64,000 bases of DNA from Galerina marginata (lineage: Eukaryota > Basidiomycota > Agaricomycetes > Agaricales > Galerinaceae). This document shows positions 21,640-34,400 of this stretch, in pieces. How positions within the stretch are numbered: the stretch's first letter is position 1; the number at the start of each line of letters is the position of its first letter. The notes beneath the pieces were generated by a model. The model was not told where the DNA came from, did no database searches, and saw only the letters and a list, made by a program, of their open reading frames with translations. Where the stretch lies: contig JAECYW010000022.1 of assembly GCA_023014335.1 (NCBI GenBank), positions 434,001 through 498,000 of the forward strand. Reading direction: 5' to 3'. A program made the position numbers and the translations under genes.

Positions 21640-24600
21640 AAGTTCGGAGACACCAAATTGAAGTTTCGAAATTAAGATAGGAATTGAGATCGAAGGTCCA
21701 GAAAGTAGGCTGAATTTGGATAAAAGAGACGGGTCGAACGCCATGATCCCATCGCATGGCAGGTAAACTTAGAGTCTAGAGAGAAGTTCAAGTTTTTCAA
21801 GAGAGATATTGTGACGAGTGACACACGTGACACGCTAGGGATGATGCGGAATCCATCAAGTTCCTTGAAGTTCCTCTTGAACAGTAACTCTACACTCCTT
21901 CATTCCTTCATCGCTCAGCGGCACTGATGGCTAAATTCTGATGCACGGTTTACAAGTCAAATCAAGGGGGGAAGTATAACGCATGGCTGCGTACTTCATC
22001 TAGATATCCTCACGCATGGTATTGCGGGATGGATGTTTGACCTCTCTATGTTTGTTGGCAAGCGAATCCAAGGCCGACTGGGAGCGAACGAATTGCACGG
22101 AAATGATGAGGCGGCCAGGTTGAGGCGGCCAGGTTCTCGTACACGGATTGCAAGTCTATTCGAAGTCCTAACGCATGGATGCGTACTTCGTCTAGATATC
22201 CTCACGCATGGTACTGCGGGTTGGATATCTATGTTTGTTGGCAAGCAAATCCAAGGCCGAGCGAATTACACGAATACGATGGGGCAGCCAGTGAGTCTAG
22301 CTTTCCTTTTTATTTTAGGAAGGTATCTCTGACCACTTGCCCTCAAGCATATCGTCTTGCCAATATTAGGACCGAGCCTTCAGCATCCACAGGATTTCAG
22401 GTTCGTGGTCTCTTCTCCCAGGTCACGTTGACATTGTTATGTACATGATTTCATGTTTAGGCGCTGCGCGGGCTGGATATCTATGTTCGTTAGCAGGCAA
22501 ATCCAGGGCCGGGTTCTACGGATTGCAAGTCGATTCAAAGTCTAACGCATGAATGCGTACTTCGTCTAGATATCCTCACGCATGGTATTGCGGGCTGGAT
22601 ATCTATGTTTGTTGGCAAGCAAATCCAAGGCCGAGCGAATTGCACGAAAACGATGAGGCGGCCAGGTTCTCGTACAAGGATTTCAAGTCTATTCGAAGTC
22701 TAACGGATGGATGCGTACTTCGTCTAGATATCCTCACGCATGGTACTGCGGGTTGGATATCTATGTTTGTTGGCAAGCAAATCCAAGGCCGAGCGAATTA
22801 CACGAATACGATGGGGCAGGCAGTGAGTCTAGCTTTCCTTTTTTTTCTAGGAAGGGATCTCTGACCCCTTGCCCTCAAGCATATCGTCTTGCCAATATTA
22901 GGACCGAGCCTTCAGCATCCACAGGATTTCAGGTTCGTGGCCTCTTCTCCCAGGTCACGTTGACATTCTTATGTATATGATTTCATGTTTAGGCGCTGCG
23001 CGGGCTGGATATCTATGTTCGTTAGCAGGCAAATCCAGGGCCGGGTTCTACGGATTGCAAGTCGATTCGAAGTCTAACGCATGGATGCGTACTTCGTCTA
23101 GATATCCTCACGCATGGTACTGCGGGCTGGATATCTATGTTTGTTGGCAAGCAAATCCAAGGCCGAGCGAATTGCACGAAAACGATGAGGCGGCCAGGTT
23201 CTCGTACAAGGATTTCAAGTCTATTCGAAGTCTAACGCATGAATGCATACTTCGTCTAGATATCCTCACGCATGGTATTGCGGGCTGGATATCTATGTTT
23301 GTTGGCAAGCAAATCCAAGGCCGAGCGAATTGCACGAAAACGATGAGGCGGCCAGGTTCTCGTACAAGGATTTCAAGTCTATTCGAAGTCTAACGGATGG
23401 ATGCGTACTTCGTCTAGATATCCTCACGCATGGTACTGCGGGCTGGATATCTGTGTTCATTACAAGCAAATCCAAGGCCGAGCGAATTGCACGAATACGA
23501 TGGGGCAGCCAGTAAGTCTTGCTTTCCTTTTTTTTTTAGGAAGGGATATCTGACCTCTTGCCCTCAAGCATATCGTCTTGCCAATATTAGGGCTGAGCCT
23601 TCAGCATCCACAGGATTTCAGGTTCGTGGCCTCTTCTCGCAGGCCACATTGACATCCTTATGTATACGATTTCATGTTTAGGCGCGGCATCTGAGCCTTG
23701 ATGGACCGATCTCATGATTAGCATATCTCTTCTCCTTGGTACACTCAGCCTCAAGGTAAGGTAGTTTCGTCGTTTTCTTTTTCGAAGAGTTCTTCATCCT
23801 TCATCATCTAGATATTGAACATGTGCACAACGAATCTCGACTTCGGCCTTTCCTATTACACGAACCTCAGCCTACGCTTTGTCGGTTGATCTGAAAGCGA
23901 TGCCTCGTGCGTGGTATCGCCGTCTGGCTGTCTATGTTTGTTGCCCAAGGTTGCCCGAATTCTGGGTGGCTGAGAAGTTCGTCGGATCAACTCGTTTTCG
24001 CTTCTTTCATTTTCTAAATGTCTCTCTCTCGTCAGACTTGTGTATTGGACGGACGCCGAATCATGTGCTGAAAGATCTTGAACTCTCCAATTTTGGGACA
24101 ATCGGTAATTTAATTCGATAGCTTCAAGCTTATTGCCGTTGGAAGTATTCCTTACATCTTCTAATTTAGTAACCGATATCGCGTCCACTTTTCAAGGAAC
24201 GTAGACTATGACGTTGTGGGGTGTATGACCGTCAGTAAGGCCATCGAATTGGCTGTGAAACAGATGTCTCAAGTTTTTTCATCCAGGTTCTGCGGAATTC
24301 AACATTGTTTGAAGAATGGACGAACGCTAGAGGCAGCTAAGTCGGTTTGAACGGGTGGTAAGTTTATTGGACCGAACTTCTCTAATTTGAAGAGACTCCT
24401 CATGTATCTCGATTTAGATGACGTCAGGCATATCCGCCGCTATCTCGGGCCAAGTCGGACGGAGAATCATGTGTTTATCTGGTTTGTGGGCCTTTTTCAT
24501 ATCTCGTGTCGATCACCATTCTCACTTCAGAGTTAGTGTTTGGATTTGGTTCTTTGGTTCTCCTCATTTGACTTCGGGTACTGCTCAGTAATTTTGGCTT

Positions 24601-26441
24601 TCTCCTGTGAAGATGACAGTCTGACTATGTCTAGATATCATATCAACTGCAGTCATTAAAAAGATAATTCCTCGACCATTCCAGAGGTTTTGTATGTCGA
24701 ATCTTGCTCAGTTTTTGTCAGAATGATTTTACTGACCGTGTAAATGAATTAGGTTAGGATGATTGAAATGTTGGCTTCAACTTCCGTCGACACTATCTAT
24801 TATCACTACAAGTGTGGCAATATGTCGAACTGTTATGAAGGCCAACAGAAGATGATTGGTCGCTAGCGTCGTCAACATGTACAATCGGTGCCAAGTCTTG
24901 AATGAAGCACGTACTGTATTGTACGTCTCTACTCCACATCGGCGTCGTTTGTTGTTTTCTCATAGCCGCCTTTTAAAGTCAGGTCAACGGGGGACCATTC
25001 GTCGTCGACACGCTTCAAGAGTTTCCTTTGGTGGTGCTCTCTCTGTTGGTTTAACAACAGACCAACCAACAGACCATCCTGTTACAGGGTTGATATCTCT
25101 GGCTGAAATTTCGTCCACGTCCGATCAAATGCTCTGTTGCTTCCTGCCATCTCAGACACTGTTGTTCCAGTTGGGTTATATTCCTTGCCCAATGTTTCAA
25201 TTCACGTGTCGCATCTCAAAATGGAAAGGCGATTTAGCTGCCTGGTTTGACCTTGAGCTCAGACTGAAAAGATGTACGTCTCTGCTCTGTGTTCACACAA
25301 CTTATGTTCTCATATATCCTCTGAACCTTTCATTAGGTAAATAACTGACCGGCCGTTCGTTGCTTCTGTCTAACAATTCACTCGACGCCGTCCTTTTTTC
25401 CGTTCCGACCTCTTGGAATCCATCTGCATTCCGTACTTTCGCTCTGCTCTCTAACGTTCTTGAGATTCCATCGGATTCAACGCCTCCATCGATTTGTAGT
25501 CATCAAAACAAACTGTTTCGAGGTAATCATTGTCGAAACATTCACAGCATATGTATACTGGACACGTTCGGCAGATCACTGCCATTATTCCATCAATGTC
25601 CATCCTCGCGTCATAGCCCCATGTCTTCTTTTGTGACTCGGCGTATGCCTCTGAATTCCAGGCGGACTCCATGCATTCCTTGTATAAATTGTTACCGGCG
25701 CCGATGGATCCAGATGGGCCGCTGACCGCGTTGCGGCCAGAGTTTCCTCTGGCGGTGCTCTCTCTGTTGGTTCAATTACAGACCAACCTGGCGCAGAATG
25801 CACCAAAAAGTCGTTAAGACCGGCATTAATATTAGAAGCCTGCATTACCCTGTCTTCGTGGACATGTAATGCAATGAAATTTGGCACGTTGCGACCTTTT
25901 CTATGGCATGAATTCCCGTGTATGCTTCATGGGTTGATCAGAAGGCGAGTATCGCCGTCCGGCTGTCTATGTTTGTTGGCCAATGTTCTCTGCATTTTGG
26001 CTGGTTGGTGAGTTTGTCTGATCAACCCGTTTTCGTTTCCTTCGTATTCTGATGTCTCCCTCACCAGACTTGTATATTGGACTGCATCTGAATCATGTGT
26101 TCAAAAAACTGGGACTGTACGAATTTGGGCCAGTTGCTAAATCGCTAGTTTGAAACTTTGCACGGGTCTTGTAACTGGATTACTACTATGAGACCAACAC
26201 AATCCCTTTGTCAATTTCCAACGAAAGAAATATTCACAAGAAAAGCACAGAAAAACTCACTTGGCTCTCAATGATGTAGGGCCAGCCGCCAACTGCAGCA
26301 CAAAATTGCTCGGGATGATCGGATTGCCAGGAATAAGATCGCCATCACTGACATATCCGGTGAAATCGCCCGCATTGCTCCTTATGACAGAGCCGCCGTA
26401 GCTCGCGGCGAAGGCGGCCATGGCTCTCCACGACGCAGCGA
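21640..26441 (+). repeat. Composite repeat, copy B, 5' part
   Basis: Collinear with copies A and C from GAAGTTCGGAGACACC (about 21637) on. The order is 5' segment, minisatellite (21.98-23.54 kb), splice-like segment, later segment, then a captured host-gene exon cut at 26442 by the inverted-repeat element. Copy B differs from A and C upstream of 21640, so its true left edge is uncertain; similarity to GGTCATTGACC resumes near 21617. No element-coded protein was recognised. Confidence 0.75.
21975..23540 (+). repeat. Minisatellite of copy B, 158-bp units
   Basis: Units begin at about 21991, 22182, 22556, 22714, 23090, 23248 and 23406. The spacings 22556-22714, 23090-23248 and 23248-23406 are all 158 bp. 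Because 158 is not a multiple of three, successive units are read in different frames, yet the long frames stay open across units. Groups are separated by the same CCCTCAAGCATATCGTC and TTTCATGTTTAGGCGC spacers as in copies A and C. Confidence 0.85.
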
Positions 26442-26449
26442 GATTCCCC
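26261..26449 (-). pseudogene. Captured host-gene exon in copy B, downstream half
   Basis: On the minus strand this codes ..NLAASWRAMAAFAASYGG through DGDLIPGNPIIPSNF to a donor (GTGAGT) at 26260, followed by intron-like sequence to about 26180. The other half of the exon lies at 31415-31620, beyond the inverted-repeat element. The same exon occurs uninterrupted in copy C (46150-46515). No family recognised; the Ser-rich, basic upstream part and the small size suggest a fragment of a larger host gene picked up by the repeat. Confidence 0.55.
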
Positions 26450-27195
26450 CACCTATGGATGCTACCTTGATATATGAACCCATGCCAGTTGCCTAAAACT
26501 CTGATATATCCAGCTTGCCAACTGCCTAGCTTCCGCTTTAGGAAGGATCTTATAAATCATGCTGTAGAGTGCCGGAAATGCCGGGGATGGCTAGGGAGCT
26601 TTCTCTGGGGGCGGGTAGGGTGCAATGGATGCCGGGAATGCCGGGCTAGAGGGCGGGGAAGGGGTAGAATTAGTGTAGGATGGCGGGAATGTACAAACAT
26701 GGAACAAACAAAGCAGGAGAATGGCCCCGGGGCGGTATTTTTGTTCCTGGGCGGGAAATAGGCGCTTTCGAGCCACGAAAAATTGTGCAATAGGGTTAGA
26801 TATATTATTGACGCCCTATTCACCTTTTTGCGCATCCCAATCCGTGCGGGATTGGATGGATTAGCGCTCGAGCATTTGGATGACCTTCTATTTTTAGATT
26901 GCGATAATTCTCAATGCGGTATCTATCTCCGGACATTTGATGGGCTCTTTTTTTCATCATTTTGCCCTCCGCTCCCGTACCATTTCTGTACCCCTTCAAT
27001 AAACTATCTAGTTGCACTCCCCTTGTGAATATGAATCTAACAGTACTAAATTTGTATCTATCACCCCTCAGGACGAGAGTGGATGGATGGTATGAAATTT
27101 TGAACCACCTTCCTGATTCGGAACGCAGTGACCTGACTCGAAAAAAAGAGGAAAGAAAAGATATTATATTAATCTACCTAGGTACAATGCAGGTA
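26450..27195 (+). repeat. Left terminal inverted repeat
   Basis: Pairs with 30665-31414. Clear shared landmarks are GGCAGTTGGCAAGCTGGATA and its complement, CCGGGGCGGTATTTTTGT, CGAGCATTTGGATGACCTTC and TTTTGAACCACCTTCC. Identity is high in the outer 500 bp and falls towards the centre. Confidence 0.85.
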
Positions 27196-28067
27196 CTAAC
27201 TAAAGCTACGTTATACTGCTGTTTGCCTCACGCATGGGTACTCTACCCTCGTCCTTCCCTGCCCTTGGCCTAACCGCGACCAGGGATGACGTTGCACAAT
27301 GCCTGCTACCCAGCCTTCGGCCCTCGGCCATACTCATCCCAGCGAGCAGATTGTGGCGGCAGTCGTACGTTTGGTGCCCAGTGTCGTCATGTCCAAAGCG
27401 GTTGAGTTGTCAACGAAGACGAACGCGGCGACGGCACCGACGAACGCGAACACCGCGAGTCCGTGGTCGGTTCCTTGGTTCACGTCCTGACCGTGCTTTG
27501 GAGAGTCATTCGTGGGGCGAGTGGTGAGTAGTACCTTTGAACACCGGTGCCGACGAACGCAAACACGTCGATGTTCGTGTTCAATTCCTCCGTTCACGCT
27601 ACGAGCGCCTGCCTTGAGGGTCGTAGGTAGGACGAGCAGCGAGTGGGACGGCGGTACACTGGTGTAGCAGTGGGGGAACCACAAGCTACCCATGGCTAGG
27701 ACTCCTAGACGGTTTGAGAGGAGGCAACGATCATTGTTCCTTCCTGCCACCCCGCCCATGTCGTCATATCCAACGGGAGCAGCAGCAGTGGTGGTGGTGC
27801 AGCACCGAGGATCCTCGCTGCTGTATTCGCAGAAGCAGGGCTTCTGCTGCTGCCGACATACCGTAGAGACCAGCACGACCCCTGCTGATCACTTCGTGCT
27901 GTCCCGGAGGCCTCGTATGGCGGGGCTAGGCGAACGCGGTCTTGGGAGGTAGCGGCGGGTCGCTGTCGGCGGGGAGAGCCAGGAGGTGGCAGCAGCAGCG
28001 GTGCTCAAACCAGCAATGAGCTGTCGCAGGGAAAATGAGTACTTAGGACATGAGAAAGTAGAGAAGA

Positions 28068-28097
28068 CGAGTCGAGTCGTATTGACGACTCGACTCG
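28068..28097. repeat. Perfect hairpin inside the mobile element
   Basis: Arms CGAGTCGAGTCGT and ACGACTCGACTCG (13 bases each) around the loop ATTG. It lies at the edge of the GC-rich block. Three further perfect palindromes lie at 28187-28207, 29384-29400 and 30153-30178. Confidence 0.8.
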
Positions 28098-30152
28098 CGA
28101 CGCACCAGGCGGGTCTCCCTCTCCAGGGTCTCCCCTCATCGTCCTTTTCCCCTGTTTCCCATCCGAAACGTTGAAACGGTAATCTATGCCCCTCAGAGTG
28201 AGGGGCAAGTCGCGATGTCACACCAAGTCGAGTGGACTGTACAAATACCTTAAACACCTACTTAAAAGACATATCTGTAAGTGAAACACGTAGAATACAC
28301 GATATGGACTTACAAAAAACCTTCGGGGAGCCATGAGGGATGGGATGGGCAAGGTAATGATGAGTGGTGGTGGTCGGTTGTAAGCAGCAGTGGCACATTT
28401 CGAGTTCGTTGATGCGTTCGAGCGGACTTTAAACACTCGGACCGTGCAATTCCCGATGCCCGCTCGCTATCTGCATCGACGTTGAGCCCACTGGGGGCGT
28501 TAAATAAAAATTGTAAGGGCGTGAAACCTTGTGTTAAAGACAACTGAATACAAATACTCAAATTTTAAAAGTCAATAGACCCCCAAAACGGTGAGACTGG
28601 AGGTAAGTAGCTGCGAGGTGATTTCGGGACAAGACCCATGGAATCTGTGAGCCACACCTCACCGGTTTGAATATATATTTCGAAAAAAAAAAAGACTTTT
28701 AATGACCTAAGACATGTATATTTAAAAGTAGATACTTCCGAAGGAATTTGAATAACATTTTAAAAACCTCACAATTCAGGTAAACTCGACTTCGTGAAGT
28801 GAGGAATTATTCAAACTACTATTTAGACACATGGAATGGTGTATATTAACCACCTGTATATAGATCTACAAAAAGTTTTATATCTGTTACATTGTAGAAA
28901 GAGGTAGGCACGAAATACGTTCAAAGCGGATCCATCAACGACGTTGGTTCCCAGTTGGTTCAGGTTTCAATAGTACACTGGAAGCTATCTTGTCGACTTA
29001 TCAAGGTATCGGTCAATCGGTTCCCTCAGAAATTGCATATTGAAATTCTATACCATGCCTATATCTCTAAAGTAGATTTACTGCATTTATGTGAAGCTCA
29101 GATTTCATCTACTTCGTCAAAGGGAGTTCACCGAATTGTTTCGTAGGGTGATAACCATGCTTTTTAAATATATTAAATTAGATTCGTGGTATTTTTACTT
29201 GTAAGCCGAGAGTACCTAACTAATCGATATCTAAAGCATATCCCGAAACAAATCAGACCCACAGATGCGCTGGGAACTGCTTCGGCGACGTTGCAAACCT
29301 CGAGAACGGATCGGAGGCTGGCCGGTCCGGGTTTGCCAGCCAATCGGGTGGCTTGGGAAACTTCCGGGAAACACATCAACAACGATCAACGTCGTTGATC
29401 TTTGTTCCCAACCACCACCGACCAACCTCCTCTGCCTCTGCCTTTCCTTCCTCCCTCCCATCCTTCAGCCCCGCCGTGTGCCTCTCCCTTACGACAGGAT
29501 GTAGGCCGGCAACGAATGCCAAACGCCCACCGAACCACCTCGAAAGCAAACGACAGGAAAAGGGAAAGCTTCTATGCTACCAACACACAGAGATCTGGTC
29601 GGCTCCGCAGTGGCGTGAACGGGTGCGGTGTTGTAGGAAATCACAAGGGGAGGCCCTGTAGAGGGAGACCCGGAAGGTGCGTCGTGAAATTTCCGCAGCT
29701 ACGTCCACTCACCCACCTGCCAGCCCTACGCTCACCGTTTCGCTGCTGTCCCGCGGACGTGCAGGACCCAGCCGATGCCCCACTCGAACCGGGGAATTCC
29801 GCAGGCCGCCTGCATCACCACCTCTCTCTCCCTATGTCGCCAACGCCGACGCCGACCTGGGGGGCGTAGGCTCGCCTTCAACACCACTTCTGCGCATACG
29901 CAGTCTTTTCGCCATCACAGCCGTCGTTGCAGGGACGAGAACCAGTCTCCAGCAAGACGACAGCGACGACGAGGTGGACGCCTGGGCGGCAGTGGCGCCG
30001 AGCAGAACAAACACCTGCTCTTGCTGCTGCGTCCTTGGCGGTGGTGTGTGGGATACGACGAGTGGATCAGCAGCAGCAGGTCGGGCTGGGGCTGCCGCTG
30101 CTATGCCCCTCGTTGTCTGGCCCGCGTGGATGCAGGGCCGGAACGAGAGGAA

Positions 30153-30178
30153 CGAGTCCTTATGACCATAAGGACTCG
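30153..30178. repeat. Palindrome with partial direct repeat
   Basis: Twelve-base arms CGAGTCCTTATG and CATAAGGACTCG with a 2-base loop. The right arm and its flank are repeated directly at about 30188-30206 (GTCATAAGGACTCGATCC). Confidence 0.8.
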
Positions 30179-30664
30179 ATCCTCTGGTCATAAGGACTCG
30201 ATCCTCTCTTGCACCACCTCGCGTCAGCTGCAGCAGCAGTTCGTACTGCACCAGAATCATTACGCTGCCATCTCGAGCCCCGACGACGACGAGCAGCAGC
30301 AGCGGCAAGGCCCCTGCAGCTTTCGAGCCCTGAGGACGACTCACGAAGTAGGCGTCTTCGTAGTCGTTCGCGAGCTACGCCCCCGCATTGCCGCTGCTCA
30401 GAAGTCGCAAGAGAGCACCGGAAGGCCGCAGACCCCACCGCCACCGCTGGTACTGGTACTTCGACCTTGGACTCGCCACCGTCCTTCTATCCGCAAGTCC
30501 CACTGAGCCTAAGACCTGGAGCGAAGATAGTAGGATGGCGACAACACGGTGGCGCCGCCGTTTAACCCAATCATATACAGTTTTCAGTTTTCGCCCCCCC
30601 CCCCCTCTGTTATGTATTAGTATGTCTGTAGTCCTTATGTACCGGTCTGTATATACATAGCTGC

Positions 30665-31414
30665 TGTGCTTGTATCGTAGGTAGATTTCTAATATATTAG
30701 CTTTTATTTCATAGGCTGCGATTCAGCGAGTTCGAGTGCTTTCCGAATTGGGAAGGTGGTTCAGAAATGTATGTCATGCATTCACCCACTTCCCAGGGGT
30801 TTTAGGCCACGAAAGTAGTATCAATAGATTCGCATTATTAAGGGGAATACAACTAGATACTTGATTTAAAGATTCACGAAAGCGAGCGCAGAGGGAAGGG
30901 GAAATGATCGAACGAGAGTTCCATCAATGTGTCCGGAGATAACTGCCGCATTGAGAATTATCGCAATCTAAAAATAGAAGGTCATCCAAATGCTCGAGCG
31001 CTAATCCATCCAATCCCGCACGGATTGGGACGCGCAAAAAGGTGAATAGGGCGTCAATAATATATCTAATCCTATTGCACAATTTTTCGTGGCTCGAAAG
31101 CGCCTATTTCCCGCCCAGGGACAAAAATACCGCCCCGGGGCCATTCTCCTGCTTTGTTTGTTCCTTGTTTACACATTCCCGCCATCCTGCACTGGTTCTG
31201 CCCCTCTCCCGCCCTCTACCCCGGCATTCTCGGCATCCATAGCACCCTACCCGCCCCCCAAATGGGTCCCTAGCTCATCCCCGGCATTTCCGGCACCCTA
31301 AAGGATGATTTATAATAGGCATCCTAAAGCGGAAGCTAGGCAGTTGGCAAGCTGGATATATCAGAGTTTTAGGCAACTGGCATGGGTTCATATATAAATC
31401 TAGCATACATGGCT
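30665..31414 (-). repeat. Right terminal inverted repeat
   Basis: Inverted partner of 26450-27195. It ends at GCATACATGGCT, directly followed by the target duplication GATTCCCC (31415-31422). Confidence 0.85.
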
Positions 31415-31620
31415 GATTCCCCGTAGACTCAGAGCGCTGGAACGGGCCGACAGAGGAGGACGAGCTCGCGTTCGAGTATGATCTCAAGCCTGGGTTGGAC
31501 GAGGTATTGATCTAGTACTTCCTATCTCGACCTGATGTTGCGTTTCCCTTTAGCCGCTCGACCTTTTTGACGCGCTTGCGCAGACCTCGTGCTCTTCCTA
31601 AGCGGACGCCTCCCATAGGT
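31415..31620 (-). pseudogene. Captured host-gene exon in copy B, upstream half
   Basis: Minus-strand codons ..SSSSSVGPFQRSESTG continue into the half at 26261-26449 once the element and one copy of the target duplication are set aside. The part encoding LRKRVK.VERLKG is also recognisable, but the frame is disturbed between 31500 and 31560. It is homologous to 46340-46515 in copy C. Confidence 0.5.
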
Positions 31621-31622
31621 CC

Positions 31623-34120
31623 TCCAACATGTGACGTCAGCACTACGCCTCGACGTTCGGCGTGCTCATATGAATTTGGCTCTGGTGTTCAACGAGTAGT
31701 CGGGTGGACATCTTGCCACGGGCAAGGCGCAGAGGCGATGTCAACGAATGCAATCACTGATGAATGTCGCCGCTATTCCGGACGAAGTCGGACGGAGAGT
31801 CGGGTGGGTGTTTATCTGTTTTGTGGCCCTTTTCATATTTCGTGTCGACCACCATTCTCACTTCAGAGCTCGGGTTTGGATTTCAGTCCGGATGGTTCTT
31901 CCATTCTCCCCATCTTCGACTTCGGGTACTGGTCAGTAATTTTTGCTCTTTTGGTATGCACGTCTAACTATACCTAGATATGAAATCAACTCAGAGTTAT
32001 TAATGAAGATAACTCCTCGACCCATTCCAGAGGTTTGGTAAGTCGAATCCCCCTCAGATTTTGTGAGAATGATTTTGATGAGCGTGTAAATGAATTAGGT
32101 CAGGATGATTGAAGTGTTGGCTCCGACACATTTATTATCATTACAAGTGTGGCAATATTTCGAGACGTTATGAAGGCCAAGAGAAGACGATTGGTCGCCA
32201 ACGTTGTCAACAATCGGCGCCAAGTCTTACTTACTGTAATGTACATTTCTGGTCCACACCGGCGTCGTTTGTTATTTTCTCATAGCCGTCTTTAAAATTA
32301 GGTCAACGAGGACCATTCGTCGTCGACACGCTTCGAGAGTTTACTCTGGCGGTGCTATCTCTGTTGGTTCATCGACAGATCAACCTGGCGCGGAATGCAC
32401 CAAAAAGTTGTTAAGACCGGCAATAATATTAAAAGCCTGTCAACGTGGACATGTAATGAAGTGAAACTTGGCACCCGTGAGTTTAATTTTTCGTTCTCAG
32501 TGTACGCATGCTAGAACAGTGCTAGGTTGATTTCTCTGGTCGAGATTTTGTCGTTCAATGTTACATAGGGACCTTACTGAGGAGAGCTTGGAGAAGTGCT
32601 CAAGGTCTGTCCGATCAAACACTCCGTTACCTCCTGCCATATCTGACACTCTTGTTCTAGCCGGGTTATATATCTTGCCTAAAGTTTCAACTCACGAGTC
32701 GCATATCAAAATGGAGAGACAATTCAGCTGCCTGGTTTGATCATGAGGTCAGACTGAAAAGATGTACGTTTATGTTCTGTATGCACACGACTTATGTTCT
32801 CACATATCCTCCGAACCCTTCATCAGGTAAATGGCCCGCCGTTCGTTGCTTCTCTCTGACACAGCACTAGACGCCGTCCGTTTTCTCCGTTCCGACCTCT
32901 TGGAATCCATTAGGATTTCGTACTTTTGTTTAACATTCCTGAGATTCCATCTTGGATTCTACGCATTCCGTCGATTTTCTACCTATCGAACGACCTGTAT
33001 CGAATCAACTGCATTTCCGAAGCATGCATAACAATATACTGGATATCATCGTCAGATAGCTGCCATTGTTCCACCACGACTTGCTCACTCGAATCTTTCG
33101 AACATGCCCGTCCTCACCTCATAATCCCTTTCGGACTCGATATATGCTCCCGAATTCCAAACGGGGATTCCCTACATAGCATTGTGCTGGCGACCATGGA
33201 TCAGGATAGGACGTTGACCGCGTTGCCATTTTCTCTTGGGAACTCCTATATGAACGGCAAATGTAAAACAATCATATGTATCCTTGCATGTTGTCCGCCG
33301 TTTTGTTGTGGACGCAACTTCTCTTTTAGAATTATTCTGACCTTCACATCTTCAACACATCCTGTAAGCGATATCCCAGACCGTCCAATTGGAGCCTTCG
33401 CGTATCTAGATATGTGGATTCCGTCTCGTTCTGTTGTTGCTGGTTCGATTCACGTCTCATAGCCATACATAGGTTGTGCTCAGCTCCGGTTGGATGCCGC
33501 ATTTCCTCTTCAAGTCGATGGTCATATTGTATCTCGATGCCCTCCTTGCACGCACAGAAAGAACTGTGGATTGCTTATGTACTCCCTCACTAACAGTCAG
33601 CTCAACGGATTTCAACGGATCCCAATCCTAAAGCCTACTGCTGGTCGTCCAATCGATTAAGCCCTGGTATTGCGACCGATCCGCCATCTCCTGTTAATCA
33701 ACCCATATACCAATTACCACTGGAACGTATCCTCCTCAGTGAATGTAGGAGTATGTTCTGCCGACCGTACTTGTGGGACCGTAACACACTACTTGCCTGC
33801 CACAGCGTCCCATTCTGCCCTCTTCAATTGCAGGTCTCTATGGATTCCGTACTTCCGTGATCTCGATTCCATCCTGAATTCTACGCCTTCCATCGACGAT
33901 TTATCTATCAAATGACCAGATCCTGAGTCGGCGTCCCAACTTGCACCTCCCACGATTACACACTGGCGGCGATAGATTATCAACCCTGCCTTCAAGCCTT
34001 ATAATTGCTTCGCATTCTGTCGCCGCTTTCAGAGACACAACGGTCTCTCTCGCCTTTGTTCAACATATCGCCTTCCTGTATGAGGCGGGATTCTGGGTCT
34101 CCTGTAATCTCTATTTTCAC
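31623..34120 (+). repeat. Composite repeat, copy B, 3' part
   Basis: Resumes the composite repeat after the captured exon: CGGACGAAGTCGGACGGAGA (31776) to TTACTGAGGAGAGCTTGGAG (32573), then the TTGGAATCCAT segment (32910) and the 3' segment with TGTGGGACCGTAAC (33773). The segment 33789-33995 (minus) is a diverged version of the 108-codon open frame found at 48.3 and 63.6 kb. The right edge is not sharp; similarity to copy C fades near 34120. Confidence 0.65.
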
Positions 34121-34400
34121 CACCTGCAGTAATCACAGGAAACAGTCTGCACTTGAAGGTCGCTCTGGCAATTGTCATCTCCCGTTGATACATGCATTGC
34201 CCTCCACCTTACCTCACTCAAGTTCAATATCTTGACTCATCAGCTCTTCCCATTGATTTTCATCAAAAAATCGTGATATAACACATGAAAGAAGATCTCT
34301 AAAAACAGGACTGGATCGCAATATAACTGCTCGACGTGCATTGTTCCAGTCACCGAAACATCGCCATGTAATTCACAAATCCTACATAATATACATCATC

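Larger units (their letters stand above)
26450..31414. mobile_element. About 4.97-kb element with ~740-bp terminal inverted repeats
   Basis: The left end (26450-27195) and the right end (30665-31414) are inverted copies of one another, broken by small indels. The ends read A(C/G)C(T/C)ATG then ATGCTA, followed by ATATATGAACCCATGCCAG in both arms. The element is flanked by an 8-bp direct repeat, GATTCCCC, at 26442-26449 and 31415-31422. The empty site survives in copy C at 46329-46336 as GATTCTTC, followed there and here by GTAGACTC. An 8-bp duplication fits hAT- or KDZ-type DNA transposons, but the long arms are foldback-like and the superfamily cannot be fixed. The interior (27.2-30.66 kb) has two GC-rich blocks around an AT-rich core, several perfect palindromes and no recognisable transposase, so the copy is probably non-autonomous. 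Confidence 0.85.

Noticed and set aside
16075..24188. Many overlapping protein-like frames in the minisatellites with similar residues (such as HAWYCGLDIYVCWQANPR)
   Set aside because: They are the same 158-bp DNA unit read in different frames and strands; none has a promoter, a consistent frame or a known domain.
27334..27876. Minus-strand 180-codon frame with a hydrophobic stretch
   Set aside because: The hydrophobic part is an alanine/valine run produced by GC-rich triplets, with no ATG context or splice support.
27334..30565. Long frames inside the inverted-repeat element as a possible transposase
   Set aside because: They overlap on both strands, are dominated by low-complexity Arg, Ala, Gln and Ser from CAG/CGA-rich DNA and show no catalytic motif.
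30591..30606. C-run as a functional element
   Set aside because: A homopolymer of about 14 C residues in GC-rich DNA is unremarkable and prone to length error.
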